DNA of 64,000 bases from Alphaproteobacteria bacterium (lineage in GTDB: Bacteria > Pseudomonadota > Alphaproteobacteria > Micropepsales > Micropepsaceae): NCBI GenBank assembly GCA_017308375.1, contig JAFKEW010000044.1, positions 124,001-188,000 on the forward strand. The letters are read 5' to 3'. Position 1 is the first letter of the stretch, and the number at the start of each line of letters is the position of its first letter. Of the stretch, positions 41,213 through 50,800 are shown in pieces. The position numbers and the translations under genes were made by a program. The notes beneath the pieces were generated by a model. It ran no database searches. It saw nothing but the letters and a program-made list of their open reading frames with translations, and was not told the DNA's origin.

Positions 41213-41408
41213 GCTAGCGCAACGGGCGGGCAAGTGGGAACCGGTTGCCCGCAAAAAGTTGCGCCAGACAAAGAATTTCGCTAGCGCAACGGGCGGGCAA
41301 GTGCCCGGCGGCAACGCCGCCTATTCAAACAATCCGGGCGCTTCGCGCCGGGGCGGTTGCCCGCAAAGAGTTGCACCAGACAAAGAATTTCGCTAGCGCA
41401 ACGCTAGC
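41213..41408. repeat. Palindromic repeat cluster between asparaginase and SpoU genes
   Basis: A 49-base unit occurs twice (41243-41291 and 41355-41403, about 96% alike), ending in GCTAGCGCAACG. A second unit (GCTAGCGCAAC...GGGCAAGTG) occurs at 41213-41236 and 41280-41303. Each GCGGGCAA arm (41226-41233, 41293-41300) faces a TTGCCCGC arm (41245-41252, 41357-41364). GCTAGC appears four times, and the centre holds further palindromes (GGCGGCAACGCCGCC and CCGGGCGCTTCGCGCCGGG). It resembles a REP/BIME-type intergenic array. Confidence 0.8.
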
Positions 41409-41442
41409 GCGTTTCCCCGCAATGACAAGAGGATCGGACAAT

Positions 41443-41976
41443 ATGCGCGGCTATTTCGCGGTCGGCGTCGATGGCGTCTCCAAGGCGATGAATCTCGGCA
41501 ACCTTCTGCGCATTGCCCATGCGTTCGGCGCAAGTTTCCTGTTCACCATCAACGCGCGTGTGCGCATGGCCGACGCCCAGTCCGATACCTCGCGGGCGAG
41601 CGGCCATGTGCCCTTGTTCAAATATGATGCGGCGTCGGATCTGCGCCTGCCGCAGGGGTGCAGCCTTGTCGGCGTCGAGATCACCGAAGACGCGGTTGAA
41701 CTGCCGCGCTTCCGCCATCCCACGCGCGCCGCTTATGTGTTTGGCTCCGAACGGCTGTCGCTGTCACAGCCGGTGCTCGAACGCTGCGAGCATGTGGTGA
41801 AGATTCCGATGAAGTTTTCCATCAATGTCGGCATGGCGGGCGCCATCGTGCTTTATGACCGCATGCTGGCGCTGGGCGGTTATCCGGCACGACCCGTGCG
41901 CCCCGGCGGCATCGGGGATGATATTCCCCTGCCGCACAAATGGGGCGCACCGCTGATGCGCATGCCCAAACGCTGA
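41443..41976 (+). CDS. SpoU/TrmH-family RNA 2'-O-methyltransferase
   Basis: 177 residues, a minimal SPOUT catalytic domain. Motif 1 is NLGNLLRIAHAFGA (Asn and Arg), motif 2 is AYVFGSERLSLS, and motif 3 is VKIPMKFSINVGMAGAIVLYDRML, forming the trefoil-knot SAM site. The RNA target (tRNA or rRNA) is not evident. AGAGG lies about 10 bases before ATG 41443; the in-frame ATG at 41422 has no Shine-Dalgarno, and further upstream the frame is in the repeat array. Confidence 0.9.
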   Translation: MRGYFAVGVDGVSKAMNLGNLLRIAHAFGASFLFTINARVRMADAQSDTSRASGHVPLFKYDAASDLRLPQGCSLVGVEITEDAVELPRFRHPTRAAYVFGSERLSLSQPVLERCEHVVKIPMKFSINVGMAGAIVLYDRMLALGGYPARPVRPGGIGDDIPLPHKWGAPLMRMPKR

Positions 41977-41977
41977 T

Positions 41978-42742
41978 CTATTCCAGCGTGCCATCCAGGA
42001 AGTCGAACACCGCGGCTTTGTAAAGCGCGTGCGCAATAGCCGAAAAATGATTGCAGCCGGGCAGGGTGACCGCGCGGGCATTGCCCATGGCGGCGGCCAG
42101 TGCCTTTGGATCGCCGGCCAGTTCGTCCTGGCTGCCAGCCACCACCAGTGCTTCGTGGCCGATTGCCGATACGGCGTCGCGGGTCAGCGGTGCATTCTGC
42201 GCCCGGGCACATGCCGCCAGCGCCAGCCGGTCCTCGCCCTGTTCATCGGCAAACTGGCGGAAGCTGCGCAGGATCGGTTCGCCGATGCTGGCGGGATCGG
42301 CTGCTTCCATCGCATCAGCCATCGGGTTGCCGGGCGGCGGCGGTTCGAACAGGCGCCCGCCAACTCCGCCAAGGATCAACAGATCGACGCGGTCCGGCGC
42401 CATCTGCGCCGTGGCGATGGCGGTGCGTGCACCCATCGAAAAGCCCATCACGTCGGCCTTGGCGATTTCCAGGTGATCCATCAACGCGATCACGTCCCGC
42501 GCCATGGCATCCCGCGCATAGGCTTCGGGATCGTGCGGCTTGCCGCTTTCGCCATGGCCGCGGGCGTCATAGGCAATGAAGCGTATATTTTTCCGTTCAA
42601 AGGCCCCGTACCAGCCCAGCCGCCGCCAGTTTTCGCTGCGATTGGAACTGAAGCCGTGGATCAGGACAATGGGTCTGCCCCGCTCATTTGGCCCGATATC
42701 GTCATAGGCGAGCGTCACGCCGCCGGATGTCATTTCCGCCAT
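41978..42742 (-). CDS. Alpha/beta-fold hydrolase
   Basis: 254 residues. Nucleophile elbow GFSMGA (Ser near residue 99), oxyanion motif VLIHGFSSN, cap region, then acid in AGSQDELAGD and catalytic His in GCNHFSAI. Probably an esterase, lactonase or haloperoxidase-like enzyme; specificity unknown. The start is uncertain: ATG 42742 or 42733 give the family-like N-terminus, while AAGGAGG lies further upstream near a TTG at 42778. It is convergent with the SpoU gene, with a 1-base gap. Confidence 0.88.
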   Translation of the reverse strand: MAEMTSGGVTLAYDDIGPNERGRPIVLIHGFSSNRSENWRRLGWYGAFERKNIRFIAYDARGHGESGKPHDPEAYARDAMARDVIALMDHLEIAKADVMGFSMGARTAIATAQMAPDRVDLLILGGVGGRLFEPPPPGNPMADAMEAADPASIGEPILRSFRQFADEQGEDRLALAACARAQNAPLTRDAVSAIGHEALVVAGSQDELAGDPKALAAAMGNARAVTLPGCNHFSAIAHALYKAAVFDFLDGTLE

Positions 42743-42918
42743 CTGCAAACGGTTAACCGCGACACCGCCTCCTTGCAAGAACGATTGCGGGGACGGAATC
42801 GTGGCGCGTGCGCGGTTACCTGCCCGGCCGCTCCGCCTTTTGTGACACGAACGATAATTTGCGCGGACGCGGGCTTTCTTTATGCTCTGCCGGGCAGGAA
42901 GCAGAATCGGGGTTTCGC

Positions 42919-44697
42919 ATGGTCGCCTTTTTGCGCTGGCTGCGGTCCATCGTGGCCGGCACGTTCAATGGGCTGGTCAAGATCGCATTCGCGATCGTTC
43001 TGATCTTGCTGGCCTTTGTCGTTGTCGGCCTGCTGCAGGGCGATGGACTGCCGGGCAATATGGTGCTGACGCTGGACCTCAGGCAGTCGATTGCCGATTC
43101 CGCACCCCGTACCCCGTTTGATCTTGGCGACCGCAAGCCGACCGTGATGAGCATCGTGCGCGGGCTCGATCAGGCCCAGCGTGACGCCCGGGTGAAGGGC
43201 GTCATGATGGATCTGGGTGGTGGCCTCTCGGTCGCCGAGGCGGAGGAGATTACCGCCGCACTGCGCCGCTTCCGTGCGGCCGGGAAATTCGTGGTCGCCT
43301 ATTCGCACGGATTTACCTCCAGCGGGCTGGGCGATTATCTGACGGCGACGGGGGCGGACAAGATCTGGATGCAGCCGATGTCGCCGTTCAGCCCTTCCGG
43401 CGTCGGCGCGGGCGAGGTGTTCTTCCGCGGCCTGCTCGACAAAGTTCAGGCCGAACCACAAATCATCAAACGGGCCGAATTCAAAAGCGCGGCCGACACG
43501 TTCATGGAAAAATCCATGACGGAGCCGGACCGCCTGCAACTGACCACGCTGCTCAATTCGGTTTATCATTCGGCCACGCGCGCCGCGGCGGGGGAGCGCA
43601 AGGTGCCGCTGGAAAAACTGGTCGCGACACTCGACAACGGGCCACAATTCGCGGGCGATGCGAAGAAGGCCGGATTGATCGACAACCTCGGCTACGACGA
43701 TGAAGCCCGCGCGGCGGTTTTGAAGCGCGCCGGAAAAGATGCCAAGGAAATTTCGCTGATGAAGTTCCTTCGCGCCAAGGAGTCATCGGGCGAATTCGGC
43801 AGCGGCACCAGGATCGCGTTGATCGAGGCGGCCGGCGATATTGTCGATGGCACCGCAGAGCCCGGTTTTTTCGGCGGCAATCCGGTCATCGCCAGCGATA
43901 ATCTTTCCGATGCCATTCGCGATGCCGGGAATGACAGCCGGATCAAAGCCATTGTGCTGCGGGTGGATTCGCCTGGTGGATCGGTCACCGCGTCCGACCA
44001 GATTCTGCACGCGATCAAAAGCGTGCAGGCGAAGGGCAAACCGGTGGTTGTCAGCATGGGCGGGGTTGCGGCCTCCGGCGGCTATTACATCTCCTCCGGC
44101 GCGAAAAAAATCGTGGCGGAGCCTTCCACTATCACCGGCTCTATCGGTGTGTTGACCGGCAAGGTCTCGTTCGCCAAATCGCTGGGTCTGATCGGTGTCG
44201 GTGCCGAACAGATCGGCGTCGGCAAAAACGCCCTGATCGATTCACCGCTTGAGCCATTCTCGGAAGATCAGTTGGCCCTGATCAATTCGCAGGTCGATCG
44301 CATCTATGCCGACTTCCTGCAGAAGGTCGCAACCGGCCGCAATCTGCCGCTGCACAAAGTGGAGGAGATCGCCAAGGGCCGAATCTGGAGTGGTACGGAC
44401 GCGAAGACCATTGGTCTGGTGGACAGGATCGGCGGCCTGTGGACGGCGGTTGACGAAGCCAGAACGCTCGCCAAAGTGCCCGCGAACGAGGCGGTTGTGC
44501 TGCAACGCTATCCAAGCCCGAAGGGTTTCTTCGAATCGCTGGAAAATCTGTTCGGTGGAACGGCGGCCGGTGTTCGCGCGGCACAGGGCCTTGCGCGGAT
44601 TATCGAATTGCCACCCATCCAGACGGCGTTGGAAGCGATGAGCAGCGTGCCGCGCGGTCAGGTGGAATTGCGGGCACCGCAGGTGCGGGCGCCCTGA
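42919..44697 (+). CDS. sppA: Signal peptide peptidase SppA, 67-kDa type
   Basis: 592 residues, the two-domain form. An N-terminal anchor helix (about 16-38, KIAFAIVLILLAFVVVGLL) places it on the periplasmic face of the inner membrane. The N-terminal half carries the catalytic Lys in LTATGADKIWM. The C-terminal half carries the nucleophile Ser in GGVAASGGYYISSGA and the VDSPGGSV block. It digests cleaved signal peptides. ATG 42919 begins the membrane anchor; the longer upstream frame is unconserved. Confidence 0.94.
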   Translation: MVAFLRWLRSIVAGTFNGLVKIAFAIVLILLAFVVVGLLQGDGLPGNMVLTLDLRQSIADSAPRTPFDLGDRKPTVMSIVRGLDQAQRDARVKGVMMDLGGGLSVAEAEEITAALRRFRAAGKFVVAYSHGFTSSGLGDYLTATGADKIWMQPMSPFSPSGVGAGEVFFRGLLDKVQAEPQIIKRAEFKSAADTFMEKSMTEPDRLQLTTLLNSVYHSATRAAAGERKVPLEKLVATLDNGPQFAGDAKKAGLIDNLGYDDEARAAVLKRAGKDAKEISLMKFLRAKESSGEFGSGTRIALIEAAGDIVDGTAEPGFFGGNPVIASDNLSDAIRDAGNDSRIKAIVLRVDSPGGSVTASDQILHAIKSVQAKGKPVVVSMGGVAASGGYYISSGAKKIVAEPSTITGSIGVLTGKVSFAKSLGLIGVGAEQIGVGKNALIDSPLEPFSEDQLALINSQVDRIYADFLQKVATGRNLPLHKVEEIAKGRIWSGTDAKTIGLVDRIGGLWTAVDEARTLAKVPANEAVVLQRYPSPKGFFESLENLFGGTAAGVRAAQGLARIIELPPIQTALEAMSSVPRGQVELRAPQVRAP

Positions 44698-44753
44698 GAG
44701 GGTTTCCACCGGTCACATCTGTGTTATAGTGCCCTTGGGAACGGGGGCCGCGT

Positions 44754-46061
44754 TTGAAGCGCAGCCGGCGACGCGATTGGCGGACGACGGTGGAGGATCA
44801 ATCTTTTATTGCGAATCTGGCGCAGGCTGCATTGGCGGCAATGCGCGCCGGCCGCATGGACGAGGCGGCACACACCTGGGACCGGATTCTGGCGCGCGCG
44901 CCGGAACATGCGCAGGCTTTACTCTATCGCGGGCAGATCGCCCTGCTGCGAAAGGATGCGGCAGGTGCGACGGCGCTTCTGGAACAGGCGGCAAAAGCCG
45001 CCCCGCGGGAGCCCGCGATTGCCTTGAACATGGCCTTCGCCTGCCGGGCCGCCGGCAATCTTGCTGGCGAGGCTGAAAATCTGGAGCGGGCGCTGACGCT
45101 CAATCCTTATTTCTTTCCGGCGCTGCTCGCCAAAGGCGCCATGCTGGAACGGGCAGGCCATCCGCGTTCTGCCGCGCAAGTATATCGTAATGCAATTAAG
45201 ATCGCGCCGCCGGAAGAACGGGTCCCGCCCGATCTGCGTGGCGCGCTTCAGCACGCAAGGCAATGCGTCGAAGCCGACAACGCCGCTCTTTCCGCCCACC
45301 TCGAAGCGCGTGTCGGCCCGCTGCGGTCAGAGACCGATGATGTGAACCTTGCACGTTTCGATGAATGCGCGGGCATCGCGGCGGGCAGGAAGAAGGTTTA
45401 TACCTCCGATCCGGTGATGCTCTACTATCCCCGCCTTCCGGCCATCACCTATTTCGAGGAAAGCCTGTTTCCCTGGCTGGGCGGCGTGGAAGCGGCTACC
45501 GAAATTATTCGCGCGGAATTTGCCGCGGCGGCCATGGCCGAAGGCGGGGAATTTTCGCCCTACGTCAACCATCCCGACAGCGCGCCACTCAACCAATGGG
45601 CCGAACTCAACCGCTCGCCACGCTGGAGCGCCTATTTCCTGTGGAAAGATGGTGTCCGGCAGGACGCGCATTGTGCGCAATGCCCTGAGACGGCACGCAT
45701 TCTGGAAACGCTGCCGCTGCTGGAGATTGACGGTTTCGCGCCAACAGCTTTTTTCTCCCTGCTTCAGCCCCACACCCGCATCCCACCACATACCGGTAGC
45801 ACCAACACACGGCTCACCGTTCATGTGCCTTTGATCGTCCCGGATGGTTGTGCCTTCCGTGTCGGCAACGATGTCCGTGAATGGCGGCCCGGCGCGGCCT
45901 GGGTATTCGACGATACGATCGAGCATGAGGCCTGGAACAACAGCGACAAGCCGCGCGCCATTCTGATCTTCGATGTGTGGAATCCATTGCTCAGCGCGGC
46001 GGAACGGGAGTTGTTCGCAGCACTTCTGATTGAGCGCCGCGCATATTATGCGGGCGGATAG
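44754..46061 (+). CDS. TPR protein with aspartyl/asparaginyl beta-hydroxylase domain
   Basis: 435 residues. TPR-like helical repeats fill about residues 20-170 (AALAAMRAGRMDEAAHTWDRIL; AQALLYRGQIALLRKDAAGATALL). The C-terminal third is an Asp/Asn beta-hydroxylase-type Fe(II)/2-oxoglutarate domain. It shows PHTRIPPHTGSTNTRLTVHVPL (first iron His), the CAFRVGNDVREW core, FDDTIEHEAWNNSD (second His) and RAILIFDVWNP. Such enzymes hydroxylate Asp or Asn side chains or lipid chains. The start is uncertain: TTG 44754 or GTG 44790. It is convergent with the sulfotransferase gene, overlapping by 16 bases. No signal peptide, so cytosolic. Confidence 0.88.
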   Translation: MKRSRRRDWRTTVEDQSFIANLAQAALAAMRAGRMDEAAHTWDRILARAPEHAQALLYRGQIALLRKDAAGATALLEQAAKAAPREPAIALNMAFACRAAGNLAGEAENLERALTLNPYFFPALLAKGAMLERAGHPRSAAQVYRNAIKIAPPEERVPPDLRGALQHARQCVEADNAALSAHLEARVGPLRSETDDVNLARFDECAGIAAGRKKVYTSDPVMLYYPRLPAITYFEESLFPWLGGVEAATEIIRAEFAAAAMAEGGEFSPYVNHPDSAPLNQWAELNRSPRWSAYFLWKDGVRQDAHCAQCPETARILETLPLLEIDGFAPTAFFSLLQPHTRIPPHTGSTNTRLTVHVPLIVPDGCAFRVGNDVREWRPGAAWVFDDTIEHEAWNNSDKPRAILIFDVWNPLLSAAERELFAALLIERRAYYAGG

Positions 46062-47677
46062 CCGAACGCTTCCACCCATGGCGCAAGCGGCGCCATGATT
46101 GGGGCAAGCGCCACCGCATAGTTGCGCCACAACGCAACACTCTCTGCATTCAAGCCGCGCATGATTTGCGTCGCGCCCGGTGTCGCGATGGCGCGGCGTT
46201 GCGCCCGCGCCGTGAAATTCCGCATCTGCGCATTCCAATCGACACCGATGAAGGCGCAAAGCCTGCGCGTCTCACTGTCGAAATCGGCAATCAGGTCTTC
46301 GTTGCGAATCTCGGCGATGGTGAGCGGAAGCTTCTGCCGGAACAGCGCCGCCACGCCCATATAGGCGCTATAGAAACTGGCGGCGGAGTCCGGCAGCAGG
46401 AATTCATAAGTATAGGCATTCATCCGGAAGCGGCGGCGAATGCAGCTCAGCACCACATCGCGCGGATCGCGAATGGCGAAGATGATTTTCGCTTCGGGAA
46501 ACAGGCGCGCGATCAACGGCAGTTTCAATGTGTGCAATGGATGTTTGTCGATGAAAATCCCGCCTTCGGGTGCGGCGCCGAATTCACGGACGCGCTGCCA
46601 ATAGAGGGCGCGATAATGCCGGACACCTGCTGCATCCAGATTGCGCAGGCGGTCCAGCCCCTCCGGTGCGGCAAGAAAGGCGCGTGCGGAATCGGCAAGG
46701 GCCTCTTTTTCATCCAGCGAGATCGCGCCTGGAAGGCTCGCCAGGATTTGCTCCAGCAATGTGGTGCCGGAGCGTGGGAACCCCAGTAGAAAAATATGTT
46801 TCGCCGGTTCACTGTCTGCGCCTGCCACTATTGTTTGTGGCCATGGCGTGGTGTTGCGGAAATAGTGATCCAGCCACCCGATGACAGGGCGCATGGTGCG
46901 GCCGGGGGCAAAGCGCGCCGCCGCTGCCCGATGCATTTCCCGGTTGCCCTGCACATAGGCTGTATAAGCGTCCGCGAAGCGGTCTTGCCGGTGATAGAGA
47001 TCGCCCAATGCGCCAAAGGCGTGATAACGCTCCTCGGCATTGCCACGCCCGCCGCTCAGCATATTTTTCAAGGCGGTTTCGGCGTCTGTGAAATGGCTTT
47101 CCGCAATGTCGGCGGTCGCGCGGGCCAGCCGGGCGTCGTTCTGATCACGATTGATGGCAAGGGCACGGCCTGCAAGATCCCGTACCGCGTTCCAGTCGCC
47201 GCGCCGCGCGGCGAGGGAGGCAAGGCGCCCCAATATCTCTGCCCGCGCCGGGTCGAGAACAAGCGCTGCCTCATAAGCTTTGCGTGCCCGATCCAGTTCG
47301 CCGAGTGCTTCCAGCGCCCAGCCGGCATTGAAATGGGCGTGTGCGAAATCAGGTTTGGCAGCGGCGGCGGCTTCGAATGCGGATACGGCCTCCAGCAAAC
47401 GGTTCTGCCGTGCAAAGGTGAGGCCCAGCGCGTTGTGGATGGCCGGGTCCTGCGGCGCCAGTTCGCGCGCCTGCAACAGATCGTTCAGTGCGTCCTGCTC
47501 GCGGCCTTCGCGTTCGAACGCCAGTGCGCGCAGATTGAGCAGCAGGGGATGCACCACGCCATCGCTCAGAGCCGCACGGGCGAGCCTGATTGCGCCGGCC
47601 GTGTCGGACGTCTGAAGCGCACGCTCCACCGCGTGCAGGCGGGCTTTGTCCCCGGCGGTCAGTGGCGGTGCAGACAA
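46046..47677 (-). CDS. TPR-containing sulfotransferase
   Basis: 543 residues. Residues 1-240 are tetratricopeptide repeats (HNALGLTFARQNRLLEAVSAFEAA; HAHFNAGWALEALGELDRARKAYEAAL). The C-terminal 270 residues are a PAPS-dependent sulfotransferase: 5'-phosphosulfate loop LGFPRSGTTLLEQIL, catalytic-region FIDKHPLHTLKLP, and 3'-phosphate motif FAIRDPRDVVLSCIRR. The TPR half probably recruits a peptide or protein substrate, as in protein-tyrosine sulfotransferase-like bacterial enzymes (inference). It lies directly downstream of the TonB-dependent receptor on the same strand, but a terminator separates them. Confidence 0.92.
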   Translation of the reverse strand: MSAPPLTAGDKARLHAVERALQTSDTAGAIRLARAALSDGVVHPLLLNLRALAFEREGREQDALNDLLQARELAPQDPAIHNALGLTFARQNRLLEAVSAFEAAAAAKPDFAHAHFNAGWALEALGELDRARKAYEAALVLDPARAEILGRLASLAARRGDWNAVRDLAGRALAINRDQNDARLARATADIAESHFTDAETALKNMLSGGRGNAEERYHAFGALGDLYHRQDRFADAYTAYVQGNREMHRAAAARFAPGRTMRPVIGWLDHYFRNTTPWPQTIVAGADSEPAKHIFLLGFPRSGTTLLEQILASLPGAISLDEKEALADSARAFLAAPEGLDRLRNLDAAGVRHYRALYWQRVREFGAAPEGGIFIDKHPLHTLKLPLIARLFPEAKIIFAIRDPRDVVLSCIRRRFRMNAYTYEFLLPDSAASFYSAYMGVAALFRQKLPLTIAEIRNEDLIADFDSETRRLCAFIGVDWNAQMRNFTARAQRRAIATPGATQIMRGLNAESVALWRNYAVALAPIMAPLAPWVEAFGYPPA

Positions 47678-47819
47678 AATGCATCTCCTTACCCACTCGA
47701 TGTCATGGCCCGCCGGAGTGCGGACCGTCCAGGTGAGTTGCGCACAGCTTAACAGGAACGCGTACGGACAGTCCTGTCGCAGAAGCTAAGGTGTCATATA
47801 GGCGGCCCGGCCAAGCACA

Positions 47820-47850
47820 CAAAAAAGCGGCGGCCTTTTGGGCCGCCGCT
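47820..47850 (-). terminator. Rho-independent terminator of the TonB-dependent receptor gene
   Basis: AGCGGCGGCC (47826-47835) pairs with GGCCGCCGCT (47841-47850). Read on the minus strand, the stem is followed by TTTTTT. It lies 24 bases beyond the receptor stop. Confidence 0.9.
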
Positions 47851-47873
47851 CGAAGTCGTCGTTGCGTCGAGGC

Positions 47874-50800
47874 TTAGTACTTCAGGGTTGCACCCACGAA
47901 GAACACCCGGCCCAGCGAGTCGTAGACCTGCGGGAAGGTGTTGCCGCTGCCGTAAGGCGGCACGGCCACATAGCTCGAATCGAGGATCGGCGGGTCCTTG
48001 TCGAACAGGTTGGTCACACCGGCGCGGAGGTTGACACCTTCGCGGACGGTCCATGTGCCAGCCAGGTCGAAGTAGTTGTAGGTGCCGATATGCGCATCCG
48101 CGAGGTCGCCGCATGGGCCGCCGCAGAGGCCGTTCAACAACGGGTTGTCGGTGTTGAAGTCAACCGACGAGCCGCCGATGAAACGCCACGCAACCGAGAT
48201 GTCGAAGTCCCATGGCGCGCTCCAAGTCACGCGCAGTTTGTGGCGCCATTTCGGTGTCGGCGTGCCGCAGACGTTACCGTACCGGCCCGAACACTCATAG
48301 ACGTGTGGCTCGGGAAGCCCGGCTGCCTCGTAAATCGCCGGCGGGATTGGCTGGGTGGCATAGCTGCCGGTATATGTGCCGACGAGGTTGATCGCCAACG
48401 CGCCGTTCGGGCCCATGCCCCACTGGTCGAGATCGGTCTGATAGTTGATCTCGACATCCACACCTTCGTTTTTCAGGAAGCCGGTGTTGGTGTTCAGTGA
48501 TTCGACATAACCCGCGGTGGTCCCGAAGATGATGCCGGTACCCGTGCCGCGATGGATCAGGTTACACAGGAACGGCGCACCCGAGAGGGCGCAGCCGGAG
48601 ATCACAGTCTGCTGCGGCAGCGTGTTGATCAGGCCCTTCACCTTGATATTGAAGTAGTCGATCGTCGCGGTGAAGCCGTCCAGGAAGGTCGGCGTGAACA
48701 CGATGCCGGCGGTCCATGAGTCAGCCGATTCCGGCTTCAGACTCTGGTTGCCACCGAACAGGGCGGAACATTGACCGGCCGGGCAATCCAGTGACGGGTT
48801 GCCGTAAAGGCCTGCCGGCAAGCCGGTGTTGGCGCATTGCGCGGCCGTCAGCGTCGGGTTGGTGCCGCACGGATCGGCACCGCCCCACAGCCCGATCGAC
48901 CGCTGTGAGAACAGCTCCACCACGTTCGGTGCACGCACCGCACGGGCATAGCTGCCGCGCAGACGGAAGTCGTCGATCGGCTGCCATTCCAGGCCGTATT
49001 TGTACGACGAGGTAACGCCGGACAGGTTGTAGGAGGAATAGCGGTATCCGGCGTTGGCGGTCAGGTCCTCTGCGAAGGGCATGCCCTGCACGATCGGAAC
49101 CCGGATTTCGCCGAAGCCTTCGGCCACGTTGTAGGAGCCGTTGACGGACGGCGTCGGCCCACCCTGACCGGCAAGGTCGCCGCTGGTGAACAGCGCGTCG
49201 GTCCGCAGGGTCAGCGATTCCTGGCGATACTCCGTGCCAACGCTGACAGCCACAGGAGCCTGCGCCCAGGGGGACTGAATGCCCCATTGGCCCAGATCGC
49301 CTGCGATGTTCGCGCCGACCACCTGTTCAACCGTCGAACCTTCTTTGAAGCCCGGTGTCGCGAGATATTTGATGACGTCCGGAGTGAGGCCATTCAGGTC
49401 GAACAGATTGTAAGGCACGCACGATGCGTCGGTACCGGCGATAACCGATTTACAGGTCGGCACACCACCGACATCGACAACCTGCAACGCATTCTGCTGG
49501 CGGGTTACCGATGTATCGTTCAGGTAGTTTTCGGCATAGATCGAGGTGCCGTACTGGCCGAACACTTCGTAATTCCAGCTATCGCCAAGGTCACCCTTCA
49601 CACCGACGACGATACGGTAATCGGTATGACGCAGATCGTCCTGGCGGTCGCCGGCTTCGACGAAGCGGCGCCCAACCTGAAGGTTCACATCATCGGTTGG
49701 CCCGATCAGCCCTTGCGAGATCAGCGGCTGACAGAAGAGGGAGAAGGGCGAGTTCGGGTTGGTCGCGCTACCCAAGAACGGGTTGTCGCAGTTCACGTGC
49801 ATGTTGCCGTTGAACGGCGCGGTACCGCGGAAGTAGCCGGATGGTGCAATCTGCGCCACCGTGTGATCGTCCATGAACATGAAGTTCGCGAACACATCGA
49901 AGGCCTTGTTCACTTCATAATGAGCAAAGCCGCCACCCATATAGCGCTCGTCCGGGCGCTGCAGATAGTTCAGCGGGGCGAAGTTGTAGGCATCGCGGGA
50001 ACCGACATACGGCTCAAGCGATCCGCCCGGCAGGCTGCGATACGCCGTACCGAAATTCGGATTCTGCTGAATGTCGTCGTCTGTACCGAGCACGCCGTCC
50101 GGGCCTGCCAGAAGGAACGAATCCTGGCTGCGGATATTGCCGACCGCCGCGTTGCTCGATCCAAGGCAGGTGAACCCTCTGGGATCGAGGGTGGCAGGAA
50201 GTCCGTTCTGCGGATTGGAATTGGATGCCACCGCGCAGGACGACCAGTCGCGTGCGCCTTGCAGAACCTTCTGGATATTGCGGTAACCGGCATAGAGGGT
50301 GACGTTGCCTTTGCCGTCAGCCGTGTTGGCGCCCATGATCAGGGTCGCATCGACGGTGCCACCATCCCACAGGCTGCTCGGTGCGCGCACCAGCGGAAAG
50401 CCTGCACTGTCAAGCGATGGCCCGATGACATCGTTGCCGTTGGTGTGCTGCGCAACGCCGTACTGGGCGTCGAGTTCGATGCCCTCGAAATCCTTGCGCA
50501 TGATGAAGTTGACAACGCCGGCCACAGCATCGGAGCCGTACACCGAAGAGGCGCCGCCGGTCAGAACTTCAACATGATCCACCAGCGCGGCGGGGATGAA
50601 GTTCAGGTCAGGGGCCGCCGTGCTTCTGCCGGCAGCGCTCGGATCGCCCGGCATCAGGCGCTTGCCATCGATCAGCACCAGGGTGCGGTTGGCACCAAGG
50701 TTACGCAGATTGGCGGTTGCCGTACCGGTTGCGCCGTTGGCGAGATTGCCGCCCTGATCGGCGAAGGCTGATGGCAGGCTGTTGACCAGGTTTTCGACAC

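Noticed and set aside
49287-50771. 494-codon open frame opposite the TonB-dependent receptor
   Set aside because: Shadow frame; composition and lack of motifs fit an antisense read of the receptor gene.
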